A stretch of 64,000 bases of DNA from Aquatica leii (taxonomy: Eukaryota; Arthropoda; Insecta; Coleoptera; Lampyridae): positions 73,288,520 through 73,352,519 of the forward strand of contig CM069432.1 in assembly GCA_035610365.1 (NCBI GenBank), in the 5' to 3' direction. The position numbers were made by a program, and so were the translations under genes. The notes under the pieces were generated by a model, which saw nothing but the letters and a program-made list of their open reading frames with translations, searched no databases and was not told the DNA's origin. Every line of letters starts with the position of its first letter. Within the stretch, counting starts at the first letter, position 1. Of the stretch, positions 36,120-47,572 are shown in pieces.

Positions 36120-37760
36120 TACATATGAAAATTTATATTAATGTTACTTAATTACGTAGGTGTTTCTGTATCTACTGTATACAATGTGCTAACAATAAAA
36201 CAAAGATCACGTACTGCACTCATCGAAAGTATATCATAGGTCAAAACCAATTTTAGATAATGTTGCGGATGATATAAAAAGCGGCAGAATAGTATATTAA
36301 AACACAAGTTACAGAATGAACGCACTTCAATCACGAGACCGCGTTTCATACACGAGCCGCGCAGCGGCAAGTTTATGAAGCGGTCGAGTGATTGAAACGT
36401 ATTCTATGACGTGTGCTTTATACTATTTTCTCTATTTTGATACAATATTTAATATTTTTCGTATAATTTTAATTTTTAAAATAACATTGGGAAATTTATA
36501 AATTACTGAATTGGCAACACTTACACTTTGACATATTGAAATTTATGTGTTAACCTAAAATCATACGAAATTATCTCTTTATACTTTTATAAGTAAGTAA
36601 ATTTAAATTAATAAAACGTGTTTATTTTATCTTGGCATCAAAATTTGAATTTCAATTGTTAAATTTCAATAATTTTGATTTCTTTTTCATGTAACGGCAA
36701 CTTACGATGCAGAGATACCAATTTTGAAAAAACTAACATTTCTAAAATTCGTGTAAGAATTTGCTTATTCTTACACGGATTTTAGTGTTAGAATGGCTAA
36801 TTCTCATGTCGAAATAGAGAAAACTTATTCTGCATTCATTCTGTTTACGTAATTAATCACCGACAATACAAAAAGTTATGGCTTGTATTAACAAAGATGA
36901 GAATTTGGCTGACCTTAAAGTAACTACGCTACAAACATTATTGAAATAAATTACATTTAAGTTAGTTAAACAAACAAAAGTATCCTGTGTTTCTAATATA
37001 CGTTATTTTTTTTATTTAAATACAGAAAAAATCGCAATAGTATTATTATACTTGAAAAAAATTATTCTCATGATGTGGAGAAGACGATTTCTTTAAAAAA
37101 TTAAAAAACATTGAGAAGTGGTCTAAAAATACATTACTTGGACAAAACTTTATGTTACTACAAAAATTTGGACAGCAATTCAAACTAGTTTGAATCGGAG
37201 CAAAGTAACTTAGAAGAAGGTGATATATATTAGTGCTAGATAATTCTTCATAGCGTAGCAGAAATGTAAAAAAAATCCAACTTTTATATCTAAAAAAACT
37301 GTTATTCAGGATTGGTTGACAATTAAATAACATTAGATAATTTTTAATATCATACCAAAAAAGTAAAAAAAACAAACTTTTTTTACTAAAATATCTAATA
37401 TACAAAATTGGTTGACAAATAAGTCAATTAAATTTGAGAAAAACATGGTTAAAACAGAACTTTAAGCACTATTCAAGAAAAACATTTAAGGAAAAAATGG
37501 TGGTGGATCAAATAGCTAAATCCACTAAACAAGTTGTGCTACGATTGCTAATACTAATGTGAGTTAAGTCTAATTAAATATATTTAGGCACAAATAAAAG
37601 AAAAAGTTGGTAAAAAAACATTTAAAATACAAGATGATAAAAATCTTTTTTCTTAAAGCAATAGCCAATGTTTCTGCAGATAATTAGAAAATTTATACAG
37701 CATTTTATTAAAGTAGAACAAGAAATGTAGCAGACAGAACTCACAATAAAAGTTTCCGCA
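36120..37760 (+). pseudogene. IS630-Tc1-mariner transposase relic, family III copy 2 (split by element C1)
   Basis: Aligns with 22970-24260 on both sides of the C1 insertion: TACTGTATACAATGTGCTAA at 36172, then, after C1, MACINKDENLADLK (about 36880) and LVKQTKVSCVSN (36963). Near 37440 the frame resembles VKAERL... of copy 1, and at about 37530 VVLRLL begins the LPPYH region, now lost. Heavily mutated and inactive. Comparison with copy 1 shows that A2 and C1 entered different sites, so each interruption is an independent insertion. Confidence 0.55.
36270..36835 (+). mobile_element. Palindrome-headed element, family C copy 1
   Basis: Inserted in the family III transposase relic. The head at about 36275-36430 has long imperfect arms (TTCAATCACGAGACCGC / GCGGTCGAGTGATTGAA, flanked by AGAATAGTATA / TATACTATTTTCT) around a GC-rich tip (CGAGCCGCGCAGCGGC). 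The body has ATTGGCAACACTTACACTTT then GACAT, and ends with a perfect 11-bp hairpin (CGTGTAAGAAT, loop TTGCTT, ATTCTTACACG; 36750-36777) and AGAAAACTTATTCT, which mirrors the start AGAATAGT. No ORF. Confidence 0.7.
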
Positions 37761-37764
37761 TAAA

Positions 37765-38650
37765 CATTTATGTTTTTAGTTGTTTTATGTAAATAACTAA
37801 TAATCCTATATAAAATATCAAATGTAATATATTTATTACTTCCCGTTCATAGTTAAGAAAAACGTTACACCTATTTTAAACAAAACAATCAATAATCAAG
37901 AGAAGAAAAAAGTAGACGTTAATGTAGACGTGTATATTTAGTTCAATTCAGCAGTAACGTTTTCATTTAATATTTTTTACGTATTAAAATCGTTTTCCTT
38001 CAAAAATAGTTTTTACTTTAAGAAAACCGAAAAAATTCCAGATCCAGATCAATTGAATAAGGTGATTAATCTCGACAATACCGTATTTTGAAAAAAAATA
38101 ATTTTACAATGAGTGAAGAATGTACATTGCATTGTCATGCAACAAAAGTCAACTATTATATCATTTTCTCAAAATTGTGATCGCACCCGAGAAATACGCT
38201 TCAGTAATATTCTTATCACTTTAACGTAGAACGCACTATTAACTGTTTATCTTTATAATTAGCATAATTATTAATAATAATTTATCGATATAATTAGCAT
38301 AATTTGGAATTTTGGATTATGGCAACAATTGTTTCTTATTTCCAAATATTTGATGCAAATTTTGTCAAATTGTCTCTTTATTGATTTGCAGTTTATCACA
38401 CATCATACACCTTGTACCACAAGTTCTCGATCGTTTGCGATCGAATCTGTATTTTGGGGGATCGAAGAACGCCCATCTTCACATCTACTTTTGAAACGGT
38501 TAAATCATTGAAACGCACTAGTAAAAAGTAAGCTGTTATTACCATACACATCTTGTAAGTTTCTGTTTCTGTTTTATTTAATTTAATTTAGTTTAATTTA
38601 ATTAATTTAATATTTACTCGTTGTTTCACTAGGGTTGGCACAAACACTAT
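37765..38650. other. Noncoding DNA
   Basis: One slightly GC-richer patch at 38390-38480 contains CGATCGTTTGCGATCG, a short palindrome. A 60-codon frame across it has no recognised domain. Confidence 0.4.
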
Positions 38651-38654
38651 GTAT

Positions 38655-41600
38655 TTTTAAAACTCCGGTGTCTGTATTATTGAGTTACAAGTAAGTAAAA
38701 TATTTCTTGTGATTTTTGTTACGATTCAAGTTTGATTACAGCATGTCTGATGAATGCGAAATTAGTGCTGCTGCATCTTGGGCCACGAAAAGAGCCACAT
38801 ATCCTAAAAAATCTAGGACAATAGTATGGAATGTTTATTCGTATTTTAAAGAAAGAAATGAGAAAGGTAATTGTTAGGTTATGCATTACATACATTTAAT
38901 AATTTATTTTTATTTTGTAAAGACAATCTTATTGATACGGTTGTTCAAGCAACAGGAGTTTCACGAGCTACTGTAGTACGTATTGTGCGAGACGGCAAGT
39001 TAATTGAAACTGACGAACAAACTACATTTAAATCACAGAGAAAATAATTTCATAAGGCATCTCCTAAATCAACCGTAGACAATTGTACTGAACAAATTAT
39101 ACGAAGAATTGTTTACATTATCCATCTTTCTGATGGACGAACGCCTACGTTGAAGGCTATTTACGAGAAAATCAAGGATGACGATACCATTGGCTTTTCT
39201 GGCAAAGAAACTTCATTAAGAAAAATCTTAAAAAAACTAGAGGATTCAGGTATAATAATTAATTTGTTTCATTTACTGGACGTTCTACTTTTACTGAAAT
39301 AAATACATTTGATTAATTAATTCCCAATCTTCTCAAAAATTCTGTAGTGGTTATGGATAATGCCAGTTATTTAATGTTATGGCAGTTAAAACTTCCAATT
39401 TTAATAATAGAAAAGCAGACATAAAATTGTGGCTAAATGAACGTGGTATTACGTACGAAGAAAAATCTACAAAAACAGAACTGTATAATTTAATACTAAT
39501 AAATAAGCCGATCAATACGCAATACTCGGTTGATTCATTATTTGCTAAACATGGACATACTGTATGTCGATTACCACCTTATCACCTAGAATTAAACCCT
39601 ATAGAAAAAATTTTGGGGTATTATTAGGAATTGGGTTGGAATTAGAAACATCACGTTTAAGTTAAATAGTAATATAATAATAATAATAATAGGAATGGTC
39701 ACAAGCATGTCGACACGGCCAAGAAATTGAAGAAGGGTATATACAAAAAGATCATGTAATAGACAGCTATTGTGAATCGTTAACCTTTAATCTCAACGAG
39801 TCGTCAGATGAAGACTTATGTGGCTGGTCTGATAAAAATGAGGAAAAGCAAGATTAATATCGTTCACATCTTTACTGTGCATTTCACAAGTCATTACCGG
39901 AATAAACGAGGACCATTATTAGATCGATTTAAATAAACAAATATAAAATTATGTGATGTATTTGGTTTAAAATGTTTTACTTATTTTATTATTATAAGTA
40001 TATAAATGATCCCAAGCAACATTTTGTAACCGTGGTTACGTTATAACCAGTTGCAAATTAGTAACATTAGCACCATGGTAAATAAACCGTTGCAGCAACG
40101 TAGCAGCAACTTTCGTAATTTACTGAGGTTTCAAATCTATTACAAAAATAACCATTTTACAACTATGGTTATAACTAAGTTTTTCTTATACCTTTATGTA
40201 ACTACAGTGTCAATTTAGTGGCATTAAAACCTTCATTTCGGTTTCGAGTGTAACAGTCTTGAAACTATGGTTACAAGTGTGAATTTCTAAAACTACTCTA
40301 CAGTGTTAATCTATACGTTCAAGAAGCAACAGAAGAAGTGCATTTTACGAGATTTTTATAAGACACATAGTCCATTATCATTATCCAATAAACAGTACCG
40401 AAAGTGTTTCTAATTCAAAACTACGTAAGTACAATTATTGGTATATTATATTACTATAATTTTAATCGTGCATTTAAACTACTGTTTCTAATTTAATCAA
40501 CGTTGAAGAATTAGTTGCCAATTATAAGTAAGCATATTTTAAATTGATTTTATTTTCTTCTAGGATAAAATAGAATTTGATTGCAAGGACATTACAATAT
40601 TACACACAGTGATCAGAACGTGTAAATTAGATCGCCATTGCGAACACCTATAATCTTTAAAAAACCAGTCGAGTTTATGATCATTGAACCGATTATAATT
40701 GCACATGTGCATTTGTAGCCTAATACAAATATTTAACTAAGAATTACGTAGACTCATTAAACTATAACATGTGAGGGATATCTTAATCCGCCATGGTCTT
40801 TTAACACAAAGACATTTTTCTCTTAACAAAATTTATGCATTTACTATTTACAAAATTTATAAATAATAGACATAATCCGCTTTTCTTGAAAATTTGCAGT
40901 AAAAACCTGTTTACTGGTACCTACCTGCAACAGATGTAAAAATTCTTTTAGGTATTATATCTTTTTTGTTTGAATTTAGTTCTATAAGAAACTATAAAAA
41001 TTTAAATAATGTACATTTATTATAACTTTATATATATATGTATCTTTTTATTAATATATTTTTATCTCTACTTTTGTTTTAATCTTTATGATGCAGTTAG
41101 TAACTAAAATCTTGGATAAGTTGCTTAACAAAGCGTTTATAAAGTAGTTTCAAATAATAGTAATAAGCATGTTTTCAAAACAGTTACATAGCAGTTGCTG
41201 TAAACGGTAACTACAATGTTACAAATCAATTACAAAACCGTGATGATAAACCATTACAGAAACGATTCAGAATAGGTAAACATGATTTGTAAAAAACCGT
41301 TATAGCAACGCTGCAAAACAGTTACAAAGTAGTAATTGCAACGGTTTCAGACACGTTGTAAAACGGTTATAATATTACTGCAGTTGCCTTGCAACTGACC
41401 AAATCCGGTATTGACAACGTGTCAGGAAAGACTCAGCAACTATTCTGTAACTAAATACCTTACTGAAACCATAGTTGCAAGAGAGTTTTACAACCGTTTT
41501 GTAACTGATTTTTGCTACTTGGGATATAAGTTATAAAAATTTTAAATTTGGTTGAAATCTATTTAACTGCATTACTATTTTTTTATGGTGAATGAACGAT

Positions 41601-41876
41601 TAAGTCTTGAAGTATGTCCTTTTTGCTTATTTTTGCAAAATAAAAAAAAAGATTGTTGCGTGATTAAACTTTTAAATTTGTTCTTTCTTTTTATTTTGTA
41701 TAGTCACAAAAGTAAGTATTCTTTTTAACATCAATCGGCCAATTAATGAGTTCGTAATAACTGCAACACGACTTAAACTTAAGCAAAGCTTATAACGTAG
41801 ATACAATTGTTAAAACCATAGCATCAGCTGATCGTTCTCGCGCAGCATTGGATCTAACAATAACGCGTTCAGTCTA
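38655..41876 (+). pseudogene. IS630-like family I element, copy 2, 5'-truncated and interrupted
   Basis: Matches the complete copy from about 42226 onward. Exon 1 starts at the ATG 38743 (MSDECEISAAASWATKRATY). The next exon (38922-39249) carries the HTH, VVQATGVSRATVVRIVRDGK, where the complete copy has a stop in place of Gln. About 420 bp including the first catalytic Asp is deleted (junction near 39325). The second (VVMDNASY) and third (ELNPIEKIL) blocks remain. A 1513-bp foldback element sits at 40011-41523. The right terminus ends ATAACGCGTTCAGTC before TA (41875-41876). Confidence 0.8.
40011..41523. mobile_element. 1.5-kb foldback/TIR element inserted in family I copy 2
   Basis: The interruption is exact when compared with the uninterrupted sequence near 44020. 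Ends are CCCAAGCAACATTTTGTAAC and, in complement, CCCAAGTAGCAAAAATCAGT. Each arm (about 300 bp, 40011-40315 and 41160-41523) contains many variants of GTTACAAAACGGTTGTAA and AACCGTTGCAGCAACG, so the whole can fold back; the centre is AT-rich and noncoding. The target duplication is short (GAT or AT) and cannot be fixed from one copy. No transposase, so non-autonomous. Confidence 0.75.
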
Positions 41877-41959
41877 ACTCGCACTCTTAAAAAAAAAGTG
41901 TTTGTAAATACTTTTTTGTGCTTCCCTCCGTTTTAACGTATTTTACAGGCATCATAATC

Positions 41960-41984
41960 GGCCGGAAATTTTACTTTTCCGGCC
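41960..41984. repeat. GC-rich hairpin between two family I copies
   Basis: GGCCGGAAA, spacer TTTTAC, then TTTTCCGGCC form a hairpin in the 126-bp gap between the right end of family I copy 2 and the left end of copy 3. CTAGGCCGG follows directly. Confidence 0.6.
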
Positions 41985-42004
41985 TAGGCCGGTAAAGTGT
42001 AGTA

Positions 42005-44685
42005 GAGCAAAAGCGTTATTTGATGATCCTTGCGCAGATCTCAAAATTCGTACGTGCAAGTGCGATAGATAGAGATTTTATGCGATGAAACTATTTATAG
42101 ATCGAACTAAAAACGTCGACCAGTAATCGCCATTTTAATTGTTTTGATTGCTTCTTTTCGTTTACTTATTTGTTCTTATTATCGTTTCTCAAGTCTATTA
42201 ATAAAACTACAACCAGTTTTTTTCAAAACTCCGCTGTCTGTATTATTAAGTTACAAGTAAGTAAAATATTTCTTGTGATCGATTTTGTTACGATTCAAGT
42301 TTTATTACAGCATGTCTGATGAACGCGAAATTGGTGCTGCTGCATCTTCGGCTACGAAAAGAGGCACATATCCTACAGAATCCAGGACAATAGTATGGAA
42401 TGTTTATTCGTATTTTAAAGAAAGAAATGAGAAAGGTAATTGTTAGGTTATGCATTACGTACATTCAATAATGTACTTTTATTTTATAAAGGCAATCTTA
42501 TCGATACCGTTGTTTAAGCAACAGGAGTTTCACGAGCTACTGTAGTACGTATTGTGCGAGAAAGCAAGTTAATTGAAACTGGCGAACATACTACATTTAA
42601 ATCACCGAGAAAAGAGTTTCATAAGGCATCTCCTAAATCAACTGTAGACAATTGTTCTGAACAGACTATACCAAGAAATGTTTACAATTTCCATCTTACT
42701 GATGGACGAACGACTACTTTGAAGGGTATTTATGAGAAAATCAAGGATGACGATACTATTGGCTTTTCTGGCAAAGAAACTTCATTAAGAAAAATCTTTA
42801 AAAAAACTAGGATTCAGGTAATATTTAATAATTAACTTCTTTAATTTACTCGATGTTTTACTTTTACTGAAATAAATAATTTGATTATGTTTTGTAAAAA
42901 AATCGTAATTTTTGAGCTTAAATTGAAGGTTAAATATATATTTCTTTTAGATGGCAAAAAACCACTGATAATCGTCCTATGTTGATGGAACGTCATGATG
43001 TGCGAAATTTACTAGTATCATACATACGAGCAATAACTAAGTATCGTAAAGAAGGACGTCCCATCGTTTATACCGATGAAACGTACATTCACGCTTCCAA
43101 TACAACTTCGTACCAATGGACGGATGAATCAAATCAAGAGCTGAAATGCCTAATATCTAAGGGTAAACGGTTAATTATCGTACATGCTGGTGGTAATGAT
43201 GGATTTGTGAATAATGCATTATTGATATTTAAATCTGGTCAGAAAAGTGCAGACTACTATGACGAAATGAATTTTAACAATTATAATCGTTCGTTGGAAC
43301 ATCAATTAATTGCCAATTTTTCCAAAAATTCTGTAGTGGTTATCGATAATGCCAGTTACCATAATGTTTTGGCAGTTAAAACTCCCAATTTTAATAATAG
43401 AAAAGCAGAAATGAAATTGTGGTTAAATGAACGTGGTATTACGTACGAAGAAAAATCTACAAAAGCAGAACTGTATAATTTAATACTGATAAATAAGCCG
43501 ATCAATAAGCAATACTCGGTTGATTTATTATTTGCTAAACATGGACATACTGTATGTCGGTTACCACTTTATCACCCAGAATTAAACCCTATAGATCCAA
43601 TTTGGGGTATTATTAAGAATTGGGTTGGAACTAGAAACATCACGTTTAAGTTAAATGAGGTGGAATCTTTGGTAAAAGAAAAAATTGCTAGTGTAGGTGC
43701 AAAGAAATGGTCACAAGTATGTCGGCACGTCCAAAAAATTAAAGAAGTGTTTATACAAAAAGAACATATAATAGACACTTAATGTGAATCGTTAACTTTT
43801 AATGTCAACGACTCATCAGATGAAGACTCATGTGGCTGGTCTGATGAGGATGAAGAACAGCAAGATTAATATCGTTCACATCTTTACTGTGCGTTTCACA
43901 AGTCATTACCGGAATAAACGAGGACCATTATTAGAACGATTTAAATAAATAAATATAAAATTATGTGATGTATTCGGTTCAAAATGTTTTACTTATTTTA
44001 TTATTATAAGTATATAAATGATATGTTATAAAAATTTTAAATTTGGTTAAAATATATTTAACTGCATTATTATTTTTTTATGGTGAATGAATGATTAAGT
44101 CTTAAAGTATGTGCTTTTTGCTTATTTTTTCAAAATTAAAAAAAAAATTCTTGCATGATAAAACTTTCAAATTTATTCTTTCTTTTCATTTGGTATAGTC
44201 ACACAAGTGAGTCCTCTTTAACATCAATCAACCAATTAATGAGTTCGTAGTAACAGCATTCATTCGTTCAAAATTTTATTAAGATGACGAGCTTTTAATT
44301 GTTCGTTTCTAAGTTTAGGTTTCATTTAAAAAAAGTATTGTTTTCTACATTCTCTAATATGTATAGGTTTTTTATAACTTAAAAGTTGATTCAAGCATTG
44401 ATTTGTCCACAATGTCGATGCAGCTAGTTCACTTGGTAAATGCAAAAAGTAAGTTCGGAGCTTCCGTTCATATTTTTTATTTATTTAGACTTAATTTTTG
44501 TTGGTGTTACTTTAATACAAATAACAACGAAGTACAAATTTAATTCCATTTATTTTAGTTACCTTGTATAAATTATAGCATACACGCACCATGTATAAAA
44601 GTAGTCTAACTTTTTCAGAGTGGATTGTAGCAAATCAGCTGATCGTTCTCGCGCAGCTTGGGATCAAACAATAACGCGTTCACTC
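42005..44685 (+). mobile_element. IS630-Tc1-mariner superfamily element, family I, copy 3 with both ends
   Basis: The 2.68-kb element is flanked by TA on both sides (42003-42004 and 44686-44687), the TSD of this superfamily. The left end GAGCAAAAGCGTTATTTGAT and the complement of the right end GAGTGAACGCGTTATTGTTT are imperfect terminal inverted repeats that continue through GATC. It carries the three-exon transposase gene described separately, followed by about 900 bp of noncoding DNA. It lies 126 bp from copy 2 in the same orientation. Confidence 0.85.
42312..43782 (+). pseudogene. Family I transposase gene, three exons, catalytic exon intact (DD82D)
   Basis: Exon 1, 42312-42435 (MSDEREIGAAASS, later TIVWNVYSYFKERNEK). 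Intron ends AG at 42491. Exon 2, 42492-42817, holds the HTH (VSRATVVRIV). Intron 42818-42950 is GT-AG. Exon 3 from 42951 encodes QKTTDNRPMLMERHDV and the DDE_3 nuclease: first Asp in IVYTDETYIHASNT, second in VVIDNASYHN, third acidic position in LPLYHPELNPIDPIWG. Between second and third acidic residues are 82 residues, with an inserted segment KLWLNERGITYEEKSTKAEL. A stop (42515-42517) and a one-base insertion (about 42797) in exon 2 inactivate the full protein, but exon 3 is open for 267 codons from an internal ATG (42979). Confidence 0.85.
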
Positions 44686-44689
44686 TAGA

Positions 44690-45480
44690 ATTTTATGACT
44701 AAAAGTTGGCACTAGTAATCATTAATTAATTAAACGTCATCTGTCAATTTGTCAGATTTATTAACATACACCATTATCTGTTTTATTGTTTAGAGTAGCA
44801 CTAACAAATTTTTTTTAAACAAATATAAAAAATTTGCTTATATCTTAGAATTGCTAAAAACAACAATGGTTTTATTTTCATATAAGTGAAATTGTAATAA
44901 TATTATGTAATTGTCAAATTAATTTCAAAAACAATTGTATTTCGTCATTACAAGTTTCAGTTTTATCAACATATGTTATTAAATTTTATTAAAAATAGAT
45001 ACTTAAATAACTGCTTTTAATTAATTTGTACTATAAAGGTCAGCACAAAAAATGTTATGTATCACACGTCCTAAAAATATTTTGCGAATATTCGCTTTTT
45101 AAATATACTCATACTCGCAAAATAGCACTTTCTGGACTAGTGATACAAATAACTATTGTGTGTATTACTTCTTATTAAGGTATATAATAGTAATAACGAT
45201 TACTATTAAACTGTAATCATATTGTAAACAAAATTATAAACAAAACAGTGGTGTTATTTAAGAAATTTGACAAAACAATTTTGACCATAATCTAAGTATT
45301 GGTGATTGCGTAATGGACAAATACGTTTGTTTTTTAATTAGAATTGTATAGTTTTTATTTTTAAGTAATATTAATCAATGTAAATTTTTTATAAAATCAA
45401 AAAAATATTCAGAACAGATTTAATTAAAAGCGCAATTTAAATAGTGCGTACAATACAATCTCCTAATGAATACTATCAAT
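44690..45480. other. AT-rich noncoding DNA
   Basis: No coding or repeat signature recognised between the family I right end and the GC-richer block. Confidence 0.45.
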
Positions 45481-46990
45481 AAGACACACCTCTTGTTACA
45501 TGCCAAAATTAACACAAAGTCACTGCCTGCAATGTAGTAACATAAACGGGGGTTGTGCCACTAGCTCAATGGAGAAGGGATGGGTTTTATTTAAAATTCC
45601 GTGAAAAATTGGAAACGCGATCGTCGTAAAATTGAACTAGAACGGTAAAATAGTCAAATAATCGGTAAGGGCGCCAATCAAGGATTTCTATAAGGGTAGC
45701 TTTCAAACCCCTGATTACCTGAAAGCTCATCCGGTTGGTTACAACCCCAGAACTTACCTTGGGTTATAACAATTCTGAAAAACACTTAAACAAAAATTTA
45801 CGTATGCGGCGGCTAAATGAATAAAAGCTCTTTACATTTAACAATTTAACATTTATTGATTGAAAATTTAAAACCAAGACAAAATAAAATAACAAGTACT
45901 AATTGATATCAAATAAATTTGAATAAAAGAAATGAAATAATCTTAAGCAAACAAGAATGAACAATTTACACACAAAACATTACATTAAAATTTATAAAAA
46001 GAAATGCTACTACAATAGCGTTTTCAAATATAATTAAATCTCAAGATCTTGACCGCATATTTATAACAAACAAATTAAATAACACAAAAAAAAACAATAC
46101 AGTTTATAACATAAATATGTCCGAACTTTAATTCGAACTAAACAAAATATAGTTTATAAGTCGTTACATTATCATATACTCGAAATACGAATCACTTCTC
46201 AAACGCAACAAAACAAAGTTAATTGATGTTAATTTCGCGCAAACACTATACGTGTTCATTGAAAGAATTAAATTCAACGTTAGTCGTAATTTCAATTGAC
46301 TCAAAATTGAAAGCTTTTACTGCATTTTTAATCGCGGGTCACTGCACGAACAAACAACAAAATCGATAAATACCTTAATTCTTAATTGGTGACACCGTTT
46401 GAACTTTGGTTCCCAGTGGTTTTGAAAGCTAACACCTTGGATGGACTTCGGCTGCTTCCCAAACAATAGAACAACGACGGAAGATATATCTCACAATTTA
46501 ATTTTATAACCGCCAAAGGCGAATTTAGGATTTAAACACATACCACCACAACATTAAACCCCACAAACGTAACAGTTTATGTTTCAGAAATCACGAATTT
46601 TACACAAGCCGTACTATACGAAATTTGAAGAAAATTAACATTTTTCTCCACCACACTTAATTTTCACGATTTCTGCCTAACTTCCGCGGTTCTACATAAC
46701 GTCAGAGGGTAAATTACCCTATATCTCCACTACATCTCACGGTAACCGGTATTTGTCATTACGACCCACGATCGAATCGAATGATCGAATCCTCCCCAAA
46801 AAATCAAACTTTTCAAAAACCTACTATCCCCTACTTAACTACTTGCATGTGCGCAGTCAATTCGTGGTAAAAGAAAGAACATTGAACAAACGAGAAAAAC
46901 AAAGATGAAAATTATAATTAGCCACGTGAATTTCCACACGTAGACTTTGACGAAAATAATTCCCACAAGAACGCTGAGACTTGCATTTTT
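45480..46990. other. Unassigned GC-richer block, possibly an LTR/leader or gene 5' region
   Basis: The patches at 45540-45780 and 46330-46830 are clearly less AT-rich than the surroundings and have no long ORF. On the minus strand the block contains an AATAAA near 45580, TTGATTGGCGCCCTTACCG near 45680 (reminiscent of a retroelement primer binding site) and a possible donor AAG|GTATTT near 46370. Duplicate LTRs were not found. It may be a solo retroelement fragment, or the 5' noncoding exon of a host gene reading leftward. Confidence 0.3.
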
Positions 46991-47570
46991 GCAGGTGGCT
47001 TAAGATAGAGCTTAATCAAAGTGTAATTACCAAGAAAATGTATCAACTTACATTCAAAAAGGAAGTCGTAAATTATATTGAATTGTTATTTTACGAAGAT
47101 AACTAAATAAAGTACTAAATCAAAAACAAAACTACGGATCTGTATGCATTTAAAAGAAAATTTCAATAATGATTGAAAACAACTTGAAATATCATTAAAC
47201 TCAAACCACACAAACAACAAGCAAACGTTCTTGATGCTAATACTAAATTAATAAATCGAAACACACAAAAAAAAAGAAAACTTACGGTGTCTTTCACAAC
47301 GAAATTCAAACGCAGGTAACACTCTTACTCATCTGTATTTTTATTTGTGTGTTATTGAACGAATTAATCTATTAAGTTTTCATGTTTTTACGTACTATTG
47401 TTTTAAAGAATTTGAACGGACTTAATTTCGTGTTGTAATGGTTAATTGCACAATGCTGATTTAAGAAATCTTAATTACCGTTACATATATACGCTATATT
47501 ACTAAATTGTAATTTTAAATCTAAATAGAACATATAAATTTTCTTTAATTTATATGCCAAACACATATTT
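46990..47570. other. AT-rich noncoding DNA
   Basis: No signature recognised up to the left terminus of the family II element. Confidence 0.4.
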
Positions 47571-47572
47571 TA

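Noticed and set aside
37046-37405. 119-codon minus-strand frame
   Set aside because: Low-complexity Phe/Leu/Ser-rich composition from AT-rich DNA overlying a plus-strand transposase relic; no domain seen.
43572-43778. 68-codon minus-strand frame
   Set aside because: Antisense shadow of the intact family I catalytic exon.
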